From the NCBI GenBank assembly GCA_001593845.1, contig LUCF01000061.1, positions 1 to 5,504 on the forward strand: 5,504 nucleotides of DNA, written 5' to 3'. Shown piece by piece: positions 1-5,477 of the stretch (its first letter is position 1; every line of letters starts with the position of its first letter). A program made the translations under genes and the position numbers. The stretch is from Candidatus Bathyarchaeota archaeon B63 (lineage in GTDB: Archaea; Thermoproteota; Bathyarchaeia; Bathyarchaeales; DTEX01). Under the pieces are notes generated by a model, which was not told the DNA's origin, searched no databases, and saw only the letters and a program-made list of their open reading frames with translations.

Positions 1-923
1 CTATCCAAAGAGTGCCCATTAATTCGCAGGGATCATCAGAAGAGATAATTGGAACGTTCATTCAGACGTTGAGGAACGCTATGGAGATAGCCGATTCGCA
101 GGGAATCAGGGTGATGGGTATAGGAATAGACACGCCTGGACCCTTCGATTTCGCGAAGGGCATAAGTTTGATGGGCCGAGGTCTCGGCCAAGACAAGTTT
201 TCTTCAATCTACGGGATAAACCTACGAAATGAATTCGTGAGGCGGCTAGGTTTGAAAGAAGGCTTCCCAATAATATTTGAGCCGGATTCATGGGCCTTTC
301 TTAGGGGCGAAGCCTGGTTGGGAGCCGCTAAAGGCTACAACCGCATACTCGGGATCACGCTTGGCACAGGTCTCGGTTCTGCTTTCATGGTTAACGATGA
401 GATAGTGATCAGGGGGCCAGGGGTTCCAGGGTACGGGTGGCTAGCGCAGCTTCCATACAGAAACGGCGTAGTCGAGGACAGGATCTCTAGAAGGGGGATT
501 CTCACTCGGTATGAAGAATTAACCGGGAAAAGCATCAGGGGTTTGGATGTAATCGACATAGCCAAAAAGGCCATGAAGAAAGATAGGATAAGCCTACAAG
601 TATTTGAAGAGACGGGGATGATCCTGGGTAAGGCGTTAAGTCGAATATGCTCAGATTTCAGGCCTGAGTGTTTAGTCCTCGGAGGGCAGATCTCGAAGTC
701 CTTCTCCCTCTTCGCGGAACCCCTAAGAAATCAACTAAGATCCATCCCAAGCCTAAAGAAGATTACTCAGGCCAAATGGATAGACTTAAGCCCGCTATAC
801 GGCGTCGCAAAGCTCCTCTTTAAAGGCACAGTATCGCCGGCTTGGAGCCTACCGACGGAGCTCACGGAGGAAGAAGCTAAAAGAATCTTCGCTGAGCTCA
901 GCCAATACGCAGTTACTGATTAG
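1..923 (+). CDS. ROK-family sugar kinase, 5'-truncated by the window edge
   Basis: Probable ATP-dependent cytosolic kinase of a hexose or amino sugar; the substrate cannot be read. The frame is open from position 3, before the GTG at 12 (Ile-Gln-Arg-Val-Pro-Ile-Asn), and the N-terminal DxGGT phosphate-binding strand typical of ROK proteins is absent. So I take the gene to begin outside the window and reject GTG 12 as the start. Numbering residues from position 12: GIGIDTPGPFDF (36-47) is the ROK motif after the first strand; FEPDSWAF (89-96) corresponds to the usual ENDAN segment, with D92 the likely catalytic base; GITLGTGLGSAF (114-125) is the second phosphate loop; LVLGGQIS (221-228) is the C-terminal adenosine-side motif. 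Oddity: the GHxxV histidine and CxCGxxGCxE zinc cluster are missing. GYGWLAQLP and GVVEDRISRRGI stand there, and the only cysteines are C213 and C220. It lies 153 bp upstream of the isomerase gene on the same strand. Family assignment is firm; substrate is unknown. Confidence 0.88.
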   Translation, partial: IQRVPINSQGSSEEIIGTFIQTLRNAMEIADSQGIRVMGIGIDTPGPFDFAKGISLMGRGLGQDKFSSIYGINLRNEFVRRLGLKEGFPIIFEPDSWAFLRGEAWLGAAKGYNRILGITLGTGLGSAFMVNDEIVIRGPGVPGYGWLAQLPYRNGVVEDRISRRGILTRYEELTGKSIRGLDVIDIAKKAMKKDRISLQVFEETGMILGKALSRICSDFRPECLVLGGQISKSFSLFAEPLRNQLRSIPSLKKITQAKWIDLSPLYGVAKLLFKGTVSPAWSLPTELTEEEAKRIFAELSQYAVTD

Positions 924-948
924 GCCACTCTCATGGATCGCCGTTGTA

Positions 949-966
949 GGGCCAGCCGACTGGCTC
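949..966 (+). other. small hairpin downstream of the ROK gene
   Basis: GCCAG (951-955) and CTGGC (960-964) pair perfectly around the loop CCGA. A G-T wobble (950/965) and a G-C pair (949/966) extend the stem to seven pairs. It starts 26 nt after the ROK stop codon. No T-run follows, so it does not look like a classical terminator. It may affect RNA 3'-end processing, or be chance in a G/C-rich patch. Confidence 0.3.
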
Positions 967-1045
967 GGGGATAAATGGCTCTTGGACTGGTGATGCCTTA
1001 AAGACCGAAAGAAGCACGAGAATCCTTATCTTCCGCTGATCCTCA

Positions 1046-1060
1046 ATAAAGTTAAAATAT
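1046..1060 (+). promoter_or_regulatory. archaeal BRE/TATA promoter for the kinase-like/isomerase gene
   Basis: An A-rich BRE-like ATAAAG (1046-1051) directly precedes TTAAAATAT (1052-1060). At the usual 25-27 nt from the TATA centre, transcription would start near 1081-1083. That is just past the ATG at 1077 and about 10 nt before the in-frame ATG at 1092, so the box favours the second start. It also suggests the isomerase gene can be transcribed independently of the ROK gene. Confidence 0.5.
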
Positions 1061-1076
1061 CAAACAGATAGTATCG

Positions 1077-3002
1077 ATGAGGATTCTGGCGATGAAAGAA
1101 AAACTCGATGCGGACATCCTTAAGCATTCAAAGGGAGCATGGTACAGCATTCCAGGCGAGGCCATAAATAAACTTACAATCTCAGCTGAAGAGAATGAGT
1201 TATTCGAAGATGAGAGGGTCTTCGGTAAGATCATCAGCCAAATTCAGGATCAATCTCAGCGAGGGGAACCTTGTTTAATAGCATTTGACGGGTTTTTGGG
1301 CACGAAGTTAAGGGAGATAGTCTCAAGGGTAGATGAGGAACTAAAAAATAGGGGAATAGAAACCCACCTTTTAGATTTCTCTGAGTATTTCAGAGGCAGC
1401 AATGAGATTAAGAATGAATTGGAACCTTACCTAAACGTCGACCCTGAGTGGGGACGCGTCTATAGGGGAAGACCGAAGGATTTCCTTGATTTGAGACGTG
1501 TAGAAGAACTCAGGCGATATTGCCAAAGAATGAAGAGGAATAAACGGTTGGGGCTGATAACGATTGTTTACGGAACCTTTTCGGCTGTTCCTCCACTTAG
1601 AAAACTATACGATATCATCTACTTCATCGACATAACGATTGAGAGGCTGTTTAGGCGCTTAAGGGAAACCGGAGAGGCTTATGCGCTTGGGTCGAGACTA
1701 AACTCGCCTGTACCCCTAGATCCTAAACGATTCTTTTATGCGGATTACGTTCTTCTCAGAAAGCACAAAAAGTACTTGCTGAACTACATAGACTGGTACA
1801 TTCTGGATGAGTATCCCAATTACAAAATGATCTCAGCTTCCCTACTGAATAGGATCTGCTCGGATCTCGCTGAGGGACCTATCAGACCGAAACCTTTCTA
1901 TATACCTGGCGTTTGGGGAGGGGAGTGGATTAAGTCGCTTAAGCCGAAGCTTAGGGAGGTCCTTCTCTCCCCTGATGTTCCCCTCTCATGGGAGATCGAT
2001 TTAGTGGATATCCTGCAGAGCGTCAGGGTCTCGGTAGACGGTACGATCCTTGAGATACCCCTATTAATAGTCCTGTGGAAGGAAGGGAAACGAATTCTAG
2101 GCAAGTATGTCTACAAAAAATATCGGGGAAGACTGCCCCTGACCATGAGTTATGATGACACTTACAACTCCGGATCGCTTGCTAAGGGAGAAGGCTTAGC
2201 CATACAGGTTCATCCCGGAAGGAGCTACTTGAAGAGACGCTTTAATGAGAATTTCGGCCATCACGAAAGCTACTACATATTGGATGTGGGTCCGGGAGCC
2301 AAAACTTACCAAGGATTAAAAGAAGATGCCGATGTAACGGAATTTTATGAGGATGTTATTAAAGCCAAGGAGCATGGCGTTCCATTTGACCATAACAAGT
2401 ATGTAGATAGCTTTCCAAGCAGGCGCGGTGACCTCTTTTTAAACCCTGCAGGGACGATACATGCCTCTGGACGTAACCAAGTCGTATTAGAGCCAGATTT
2501 AATTCCGCTCGAGTTTCCCGGCTACGTCTTCCACTTCTATGATTATCTGAGAATAGATCTGGATGGAAAACCCCGGGGGATCCATCCGGAGCATGCATTT
2601 CAAGCACTGAAGAATAGGAGGACAAGATGGGTTGTTGAACATTTACAACTCAAGCCGAAACTCTTAAGGGCTGGCGATGATTGGCGCGAGTACCTCATAG
2701 GGGAATGTAGAGAGGCAGAATATATGATGTGCAGGCTGGAATTCCTCACCGAAATAGGGGACAATACGCATGGAACAGTTCAGCTGCTCACCCTAGTGGA
2801 CGGAAAAACCGTGGTAATAAAATCCAAAGACGGAAAGAAGGAGTTTAAATTAAATTTTGGAGAGACAGTTATAATTCCAGCCTCGTACGGCGAATATACC
2901 ATTGAATGTCTAGACCATGGGGACGGCTGGCGGACCCCTGCCGGGACACCTGTAGGTCCTACATGTAAGATCCTAAAATTTTTCATTAAACACCATGAAT
3001 AA
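1077..3002 (+). CDS. class I mannose-6-phosphate isomerase with N-terminal P-loop-kinase-like domain
   Basis: Predicted cytosolic, zinc-dependent interconversion of mannose 6-phosphate and fructose 6-phosphate by the C-terminal half. The 641 residues exceed a stand-alone class I enzyme (roughly 300-440). Residues ~66-265 resemble a uridine-kinase/phosphoribulokinase-type fold: hydrophobic strand PCLIAF then DGFLGTKL (71-78), THLLDFSEYF (97-106), DPEWGRVYRGRPKDF (122-136), and a later strand plus basic helix, YFIDITIERLFRR (182-194). The glycine loop lacks the GK[ST] Walker A ending, so kinase activity is doubtful. The isomerase part starts near GVWGGEWIK (278-286). Metal ligands by family analogy are Q377 and H379 (AIQVHP), E397 (HHESYYIL) and H462 (PAGTIHASG). 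The C-terminus is a beta-rich cupin-like region ending at the stop. Start: ATG 1077 gives the longest frame. ATG 1092 (MKEKLDAD) follows GAGG at 1079-1082, fits the promoter better and loses no domain. The ROK gene is upstream on the same strand. The C-terminal assignment is strong; the N-terminal role is inferred. Confidence 0.88.
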   Translation: MRILAMKEKLDADILKHSKGAWYSIPGEAINKLTISAEENELFEDERVFGKIISQIQDQSQRGEPCLIAFDGFLGTKLREIVSRVDEELKNRGIETHLLDFSEYFRGSNEIKNELEPYLNVDPEWGRVYRGRPKDFLDLRRVEELRRYCQRMKRNKRLGLITIVYGTFSAVPPLRKLYDIIYFIDITIERLFRRLRETGEAYALGSRLNSPVPLDPKRFFYADYVLLRKHKKYLLNYIDWYILDEYPNYKMISASLLNRICSDLAEGPIRPKPFYIPGVWGGEWIKSLKPKLREVLLSPDVPLSWEIDLVDILQSVRVSVDGTILEIPLLIVLWKEGKRILGKYVYKKYRGRLPLTMSYDDTYNSGSLAKGEGLAIQVHPGRSYLKRRFNENFGHHESYYILDVGPGAKTYQGLKEDADVTEFYEDVIKAKEHGVPFDHNKYVDSFPSRRGDLFLNPAGTIHASGRNQVVLEPDLIPLEFPGYVFHFYDYLRIDLDGKPRGIHPEHAFQALKNRRTRWVVEHLQLKPKLLRAGDDWREYLIGECREAEYMMCRLEFLTEIGDNTHGTVQLLTLVDGKTVVIKSKDGKKEFKLNFGETVIIPASYGEYTIECLDHGDGWRTPAGTPVGPTCKILKFFIKHHE

Positions 3003-3147
3003 CTGAAAGGATGCTGGATGATCACTGGTCTCTTTGATGCGCTTTCAACTTATCTAACTCATTTTTCGCGACGTTTCATGTAACTTAAACAGCCATAAAA
3101 CTATTAAATTGATTCAGAATAAAAAGGCCGATAGAACCGTTATGACA
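3003..3147. other. left part of the convergent intergenic gap, nothing recognised
   Basis: This A/T-rich stretch between the isomerase stop and the dehydratase remnant has many stops in all + frames. It contains the T5 run noted as a possible terminator and an A5 run at 3121-3125. I see no RNA gene or protein motif. It may be further decayed dehydratase sequence: the GGSTN-type motif expected upstream in that family could not be found. Confidence 0.4.
3062..3066 (+). terminator. possible T-run terminator after the isomerase gene
   Basis: A run of five T residues lies 60 nt past the stop codon, in A/T-rich surroundings. Archaeal termination often occurs at such U-rich tracts without a hairpin. 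It is short, so the call is tentative. The nearest comparable signal for glmS read on the - strand is the A5 at 3121-3125, about 270 nt beyond its stop. Confidence 0.25.
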
Positions 3148-3401
3148 AGGTTGATGAAGATCCCTAAATGAGACGATTAGGAAGACCACCTTAATCGTTG
3201 ATGTAAAACCGGCGGGTGATACTCAGCGACGGATGTCTATTCAGCCAGCGGAACCCCGGTGGTGATGAAGTAGTTTGAGCCGTTGCTTAACTTGGATGTG
3301 ATCATCGCCACAGCAGGACTCTGAAAGATAACCTATTGAGGGTATTGCGCAATTCCCTCAGGATGAATTACCACAAGAAGGGTAGGAGCTTCATCTTTTA
3401 C
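3148..3401 (+). pseudogene. decayed fragment of an IlvD/Edd-family dehydratase
   Basis: No open frame survives, but successive pieces in different + frames line up with the central part of dihydroxy-acid dehydratase/sugar-acid dehydratase proteins, in the right order. They are RLMKI (3148-3162); LNETIRKTTLIVDVKPAG (3164-3217), like the family's ISRKTPLIVDVKPSG; YSATDVYSASGTPVVMK (3220-3270), like the family's MEDLYRAGGTPAVMK; a TAG at 3271; FEPLLNLDVIIATAGL (3274-3321), like the PLLxxDxLTVTGKTL segment; and, after another shift, LKDNLLRVLRNSLRMN (3321-3368) followed by YHKKGRSFIFY (3369-3401), like GENL...NPIHKEGGLAILYG. The functional family is a [4Fe-4S]- or [2Fe-2S]-dependent dehydratase of branched-chain amino-acid synthesis or sugar-acid catabolism. 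Only about 80 of some 550 residues remain, with at least two frameshifts, one stop and small losses. Similarity stops at the glmS stop codon. Assigned from memory of the family motifs, so a profile search is needed to confirm it. Confidence 0.6.
3337..3360. repeat. 24-bp near-perfect palindrome in the convergent gap
   Basis: TGAGGG (3337-3342) and CCCTCA (3355-3360) are exact inverted arms. The centre ATTGCGCAAT (3344-3353) is itself a perfect palindrome, and only T3343/T3354 fails to pair, so 11 of 12 half-site positions match. As RNA it folds to 6 bp, a U-U mismatch, 3 bp and a GCGC tetraloop on either strand. It lies 38 nt beyond the glmS stop, so it could act in glmS 3'-end formation, though no U-tract follows on the - strand. 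It also lies inside the dehydratase remnant and may be accidental. Confidence 0.4.
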
Positions 3402-5221
3402 TTGACGGTGACGCTCTTCGCGAGGTTGCGGGGTTTATCCGGATTAAGTCCCTTCTCGACGGCTATATAGTACGCCATGAGTTGGAGGGGAACCACGAAG
3501 GCTATCGGCGTCAGAACCTTCGGTAGGTTACCCGGCACCTCGAAGTAATCATCAGATAACTTCTTGATCTCCTCGTCTCCCTTCTCTATCACGGATAAAA
3601 TCATTGCTCCCCGAGCCTTCATCTCCATGATGTTGCCGATGATCATCTTCCTCGTCTCATCCATTGGGCAGACGAAGACGACTGGAAAGCCGGGTTCAAT
3701 CAGGCTTATGGGCCCATGCTTGCTCTCCCCCGCCGGGTAGGCTATCGACGGTATATATGTGATCTCCATTAGCTTCAGTCTCCCCTCCATAGCCGTGGCC
3801 GTGCTTATCCCCCTCCCAAGGAAGAAGAAGACTGGCTTATCCTTGTACTTCCTCGCTATCTTCTTAGCCCGATCCTCATTCTCCCTTATCGTCTCCTCCA
3901 CAATCTCGGGAATCCGGCGGATCTTCTCCTCTATCTCCTCTATCTGCTTGTGTCCCACCTTCCCCCGGATCTTAGCGACCCTCAATGCGAGCTGGGCCAG
4001 GACGGAGAGCTGAGAGGTGAAGGTCTTCGTCGCCGCAACTCCTATCTCAGGGCCTGACTGCTGGATTATGTAGACTCGTGAAATTCGGGTTAGGGTTGAG
4101 CCTACAACGTTCGTTAGGCCCAGAATGGTGGCGGCGCGGTTCCTCGCATAATCCACGGCGGAGAGGGTGTCAGCTGTCTCGCCTGACTGGCTGACGGCTA
4201 AGATTGTGCTGTTAATGTTTACGGCCATGCCCTCCTGCTCGATGAACTCGGAGGCTATTACCGGATGGGTCGCCAGATAGGCTAGCTCAGAGAACATGTA
4301 GGAGGCGGCGAGGCAGGCATGATATGAGGTTCCAGCCGCTACTAGGAAGACCTCTCCCGCCCTATCCAGGAAGGTCGCCATTAAGTCGAGGTACTGATCC
4401 TGAAGCCGAAGCGTATTCGTCAGGCATCTCGGCTGCTCATGGATCTCCTTCAACATGAAGTGTGGGTACCCCTGCTTCTCAGCCATCTCAGCCGTCCATT
4501 CTATGATCTCCGGCTCTCTAATGATCTGCTTCCAGTCCTCTATGCTGCGGATCTCGTATCCGTCGGCTCTTAGGATGACGAGCTCCCCATTCTCGATTAC
4601 GACGGCCCTATTCGTCAATGGGAGGAAGGCTGGGATGTCTGAGGCGCAGTAAACGGCGTTCTCCCCCAGCCCCAACACGAGGGGGCTCTCCATCCTTGCG
4701 CAGACGATCTTATCCGGCTCGCGGCTCGAGATCACCGCGATCGCGTATGAGCCTCTCAGCCTCTTTAAGGCTTCGAGGGTTGCCTCTACGAGGCCTAAGC
4801 CCTTCTTCAGGTTATCCTCAATGAGGTGTGGGATGACCTCCGTATCCGTCTTAGACCTGAACTTGTGTCCGGAGCTCTCCAGCTCAGCCTTCAGCTCGGA
4901 GAAGTTCTCGATTATGCCGTTATGAACCACCGCGATCTCGCCTAGACAGTCGATGTGGGGATGGGCATTAGCCTGGTATGGGGCTCCATGGGTCGCCCAG
5001 CGGGTATGACCGATGCCGACGTTCCCGGGCAGATCATCCAGATTATACAGCCTATGAACCTCATCTATTTTGCCCTGATCCTTCTTTATGTGGATTCCGC
5101 CCTCATGAAGTGTGGCGACGCCTACGGAGTCATATCCCCTATACTCAAGCCTCTTCAGAGCGGCGCGAATAACCGGCGCGACCTTTACATCCTTAGATAT
5201 GCATCCGAAAATTCCGCACAT
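3398..5221 (-). CDS. glmS: glutamine--fructose-6-phosphate aminotransferase (isomerizing), complete
   Basis: Cytosolic enzyme making glucosamine 6-phosphate and glutamate from fructose 6-phosphate and glutamine, the first step toward UDP-GlcNAc for glycans. The 607 residues match the family (E. coli about 609). The start is fixed by Met1-Cys2: Cys2 of MCGIFGC becomes the N-terminal nucleophile after Met removal. Glutaminase domain (~1-215): RLEYRGYDSVG (24-34), HTRWATHG (72-79), NGIIEN (101-106), KTDTEV (124-129). First SIS domain (~285-415): AAGTSYHA (295-302), SQSGETADT (344-352), EIGVAATKTFTSQ (392-404). Second SIS domain (~455-590): FLGRG (467-471), KLMEITYI (483-490), PAGESKHGP (496-504). 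The C-terminal PRNLAKSVTVK (597-607) is intact. E486, H502 and K602 match E. coli Glu488, His504 and Lys603. It converges on the isomerase gene and diverges from the tRNA. G+C looks higher than in the isomerase gene (34/60 at 4741-4800 against 22/60 at 1321-1380). No Shine-Dalgarno site is visible. Confidence 0.97.
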   Translation of the reverse strand: MCGIFGCISKDVKVAPVIRAALKRLEYRGYDSVGVATLHEGGIHIKKDQGKIDEVHRLYNLDDLPGNVGIGHTRWATHGAPYQANAHPHIDCLGEIAVVHNGIIENFSELKAELESSGHKFRSKTDTEVIPHLIEDNLKKGLGLVEATLEALKRLRGSYAIAVISSREPDKIVCARMESPLVLGLGENAVYCASDIPAFLPLTNRAVVIENGELVILRADGYEIRSIEDWKQIIREPEIIEWTAEMAEKQGYPHFMLKEIHEQPRCLTNTLRLQDQYLDLMATFLDRAGEVFLVAAGTSYHACLAASYMFSELAYLATHPVIASEFIEQEGMAVNINSTILAVSQSGETADTLSAVDYARNRAATILGLTNVVGSTLTRISRVYIIQQSGPEIGVAATKTFTSQLSVLAQLALRVAKIRGKVGHKQIEEIEEKIRRIPEIVEETIRENEDRAKKIARKYKDKPVFFFLGRGISTATAMEGRLKLMEITYIPSIAYPAGESKHGPISLIEPGFPVVFVCPMDETRKMIIGNIMEMKARGAMILSVIEKGDEEIKKLSDDYFEVPGNLPKVLTPIAFVVPLQLMAYYIAVEKGLNPDKPRNLAKSVTVK

Positions 5222-5252
5222 AGCGTCGTCGCCAAGTTGATAATGAAAACCA

Positions 5253-5262
5253 TTTAATTAAG
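5253..5262 (-). promoter_or_regulatory. TATA-like box for glmS
   Basis: On the - strand CTTAATTAAA ends 31 nt before the glmS ATG. At standard archaeal spacing, transcription would begin about 10 nt upstream of the start codon, giving a very short leader. This agrees with the absence of a Shine-Dalgarno sequence there. The bases just upstream do not make a convincing BRE. Confidence 0.45.
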
Positions 5263-5303
5263 GTTGCGATACATCTACGACCACACACTGCCATTGCTTA
5301 GCT

Positions 5304-5323
5304 AAACCAACTGGGCTTGGTTT
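5304..5323. repeat. perfect 7-bp inverted repeat between divergent glmS and tRNA promoters
   Basis: AAACCAA (5304-5310) and TTGGTTT (5317-5323) are exact inverted arms around CTGGGC. It lies about 42 bp upstream of the glmS TATA box and about 20 bp upstream of the tRNA TATA box. That position suits an operator for a dimeric regulator, but a chance repeat cannot be excluded. Confidence 0.35.
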
Positions 5324-5342
5324 CAAGAGGCCCCTCGGATGC

Positions 5343-5364
5343 TTTTAAAAGTAATTTTAATTAA
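5343..5364 (+). promoter_or_regulatory. TATA-like region for the tRNA-Gly gene
   Basis: Two A/T-rich candidates occur: TTTTAAAA (5343-5350), centred 41 nt before the mature tRNA 5' end, and AATTTTAATTAA (5353-5364), centred about 29 nt before it. The first implies a leader of about 15 nt removed by RNase P; the second would start transcription almost at the tRNA itself. The choice is open. Confidence 0.45.
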
Positions 5365-5387
5365 CCATGAAGTTATTGAGGTTATTG

Positions 5388-5477
5388 GCGGCCGTAGTCT
5401 AGCTTGGTTAGGACATCGGCCTCCCGTCTACGGCTGGAAGAGAGCCGACGACCCGGGTTCAAATCCCGGCGGCCGCA
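5388..5477 (+). tRNA. tRNA-Gly (anticodon CCC) with a probable 16-nt intron
   Basis: Acceptor GCGGCCG (5388-5394) pairs perfectly with CGGCCGC (5470-5476), with discriminator A at 5477. D stem: GTCT (5397-5400) with GGAC (5411-5414), and a GG in the loop (5406-5407). Anticodon stem: TCGGC (5416-5420) with GCCGA (5444-5448). T arm: CCGGG (5453-5457), TTCAAAT loop, CCCGG (5465-5469). The anticodon loop is 23 nt instead of 7. Removing 16 nt leaves C-T-CCC-G-A, anticodon CCC at 5423-5425, reading GGG codons. The mature tRNA would be 74 nt before CCA addition; CCA is not encoded (TCA follows). Glycine identity rests on the anticodon and the typical archaeal Gly acceptor sequence. Confidence 0.93.
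5427..5442 (+). other. probable tRNA intron at the canonical 37/38 position
   Basis: The 16-nt insertion TCTACGGCTGGAAGAG sits after G37 (5426) and before A38 (5443), the commonest archaeal tRNA intron site and a target of the splicing endonuclease. The expected central helix pairs CTCC (5421-5424) with GAAG (5437-5440) in three of four positions, with a C-A mismatch, so the bulge-helix-bulge motif is imperfect. Shifting the intron by one base (5426-5441) yields the same mature tRNA. Confidence 0.75.

Noticed and set aside
12..14. GTG at 12 as the true start of the ROK gene.
   Set aside because: The frame is open upstream to the window edge, and a ROK kinase needs its N-terminal phosphate-binding strand, missing if it starts here.
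2359..2625. An 88-codon - strand open frame inside the isomerase gene, with others at 1898-2104 and 2780-3025.
   Set aside because: They are antisense to a conserved enzyme whose metal-ligand motifs lie on the + strand. Their products look like compositional shadows.
3262..3324. Possible C/D box guide RNA: GTGATGA (3262-3268), a C'-like GTGATCA (3298-3304) and CTGA (3321-3324).
   Set aside because: No D' box lies at the expected distance, the second guide space is 16 nt, longer than usual, and the flanks form no terminal stem. The same bases are better explained as dehydratase remnant.
3318..3407. A short + strand coding gene running into the glmS 3' end.
   Set aside because: It has no plausible upstream start codon and continues in frame only as antisense of glmS. 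Its residues match the tail of the dehydratase remnant.
4955..5257. A 100-codon + strand open frame across the glmS start and promoter.
   Set aside because: It lies antisense to the glmutaminase-domain coding sequence and glmS promoter, shows no recognisable motif, and glmS is certain on the other strand.
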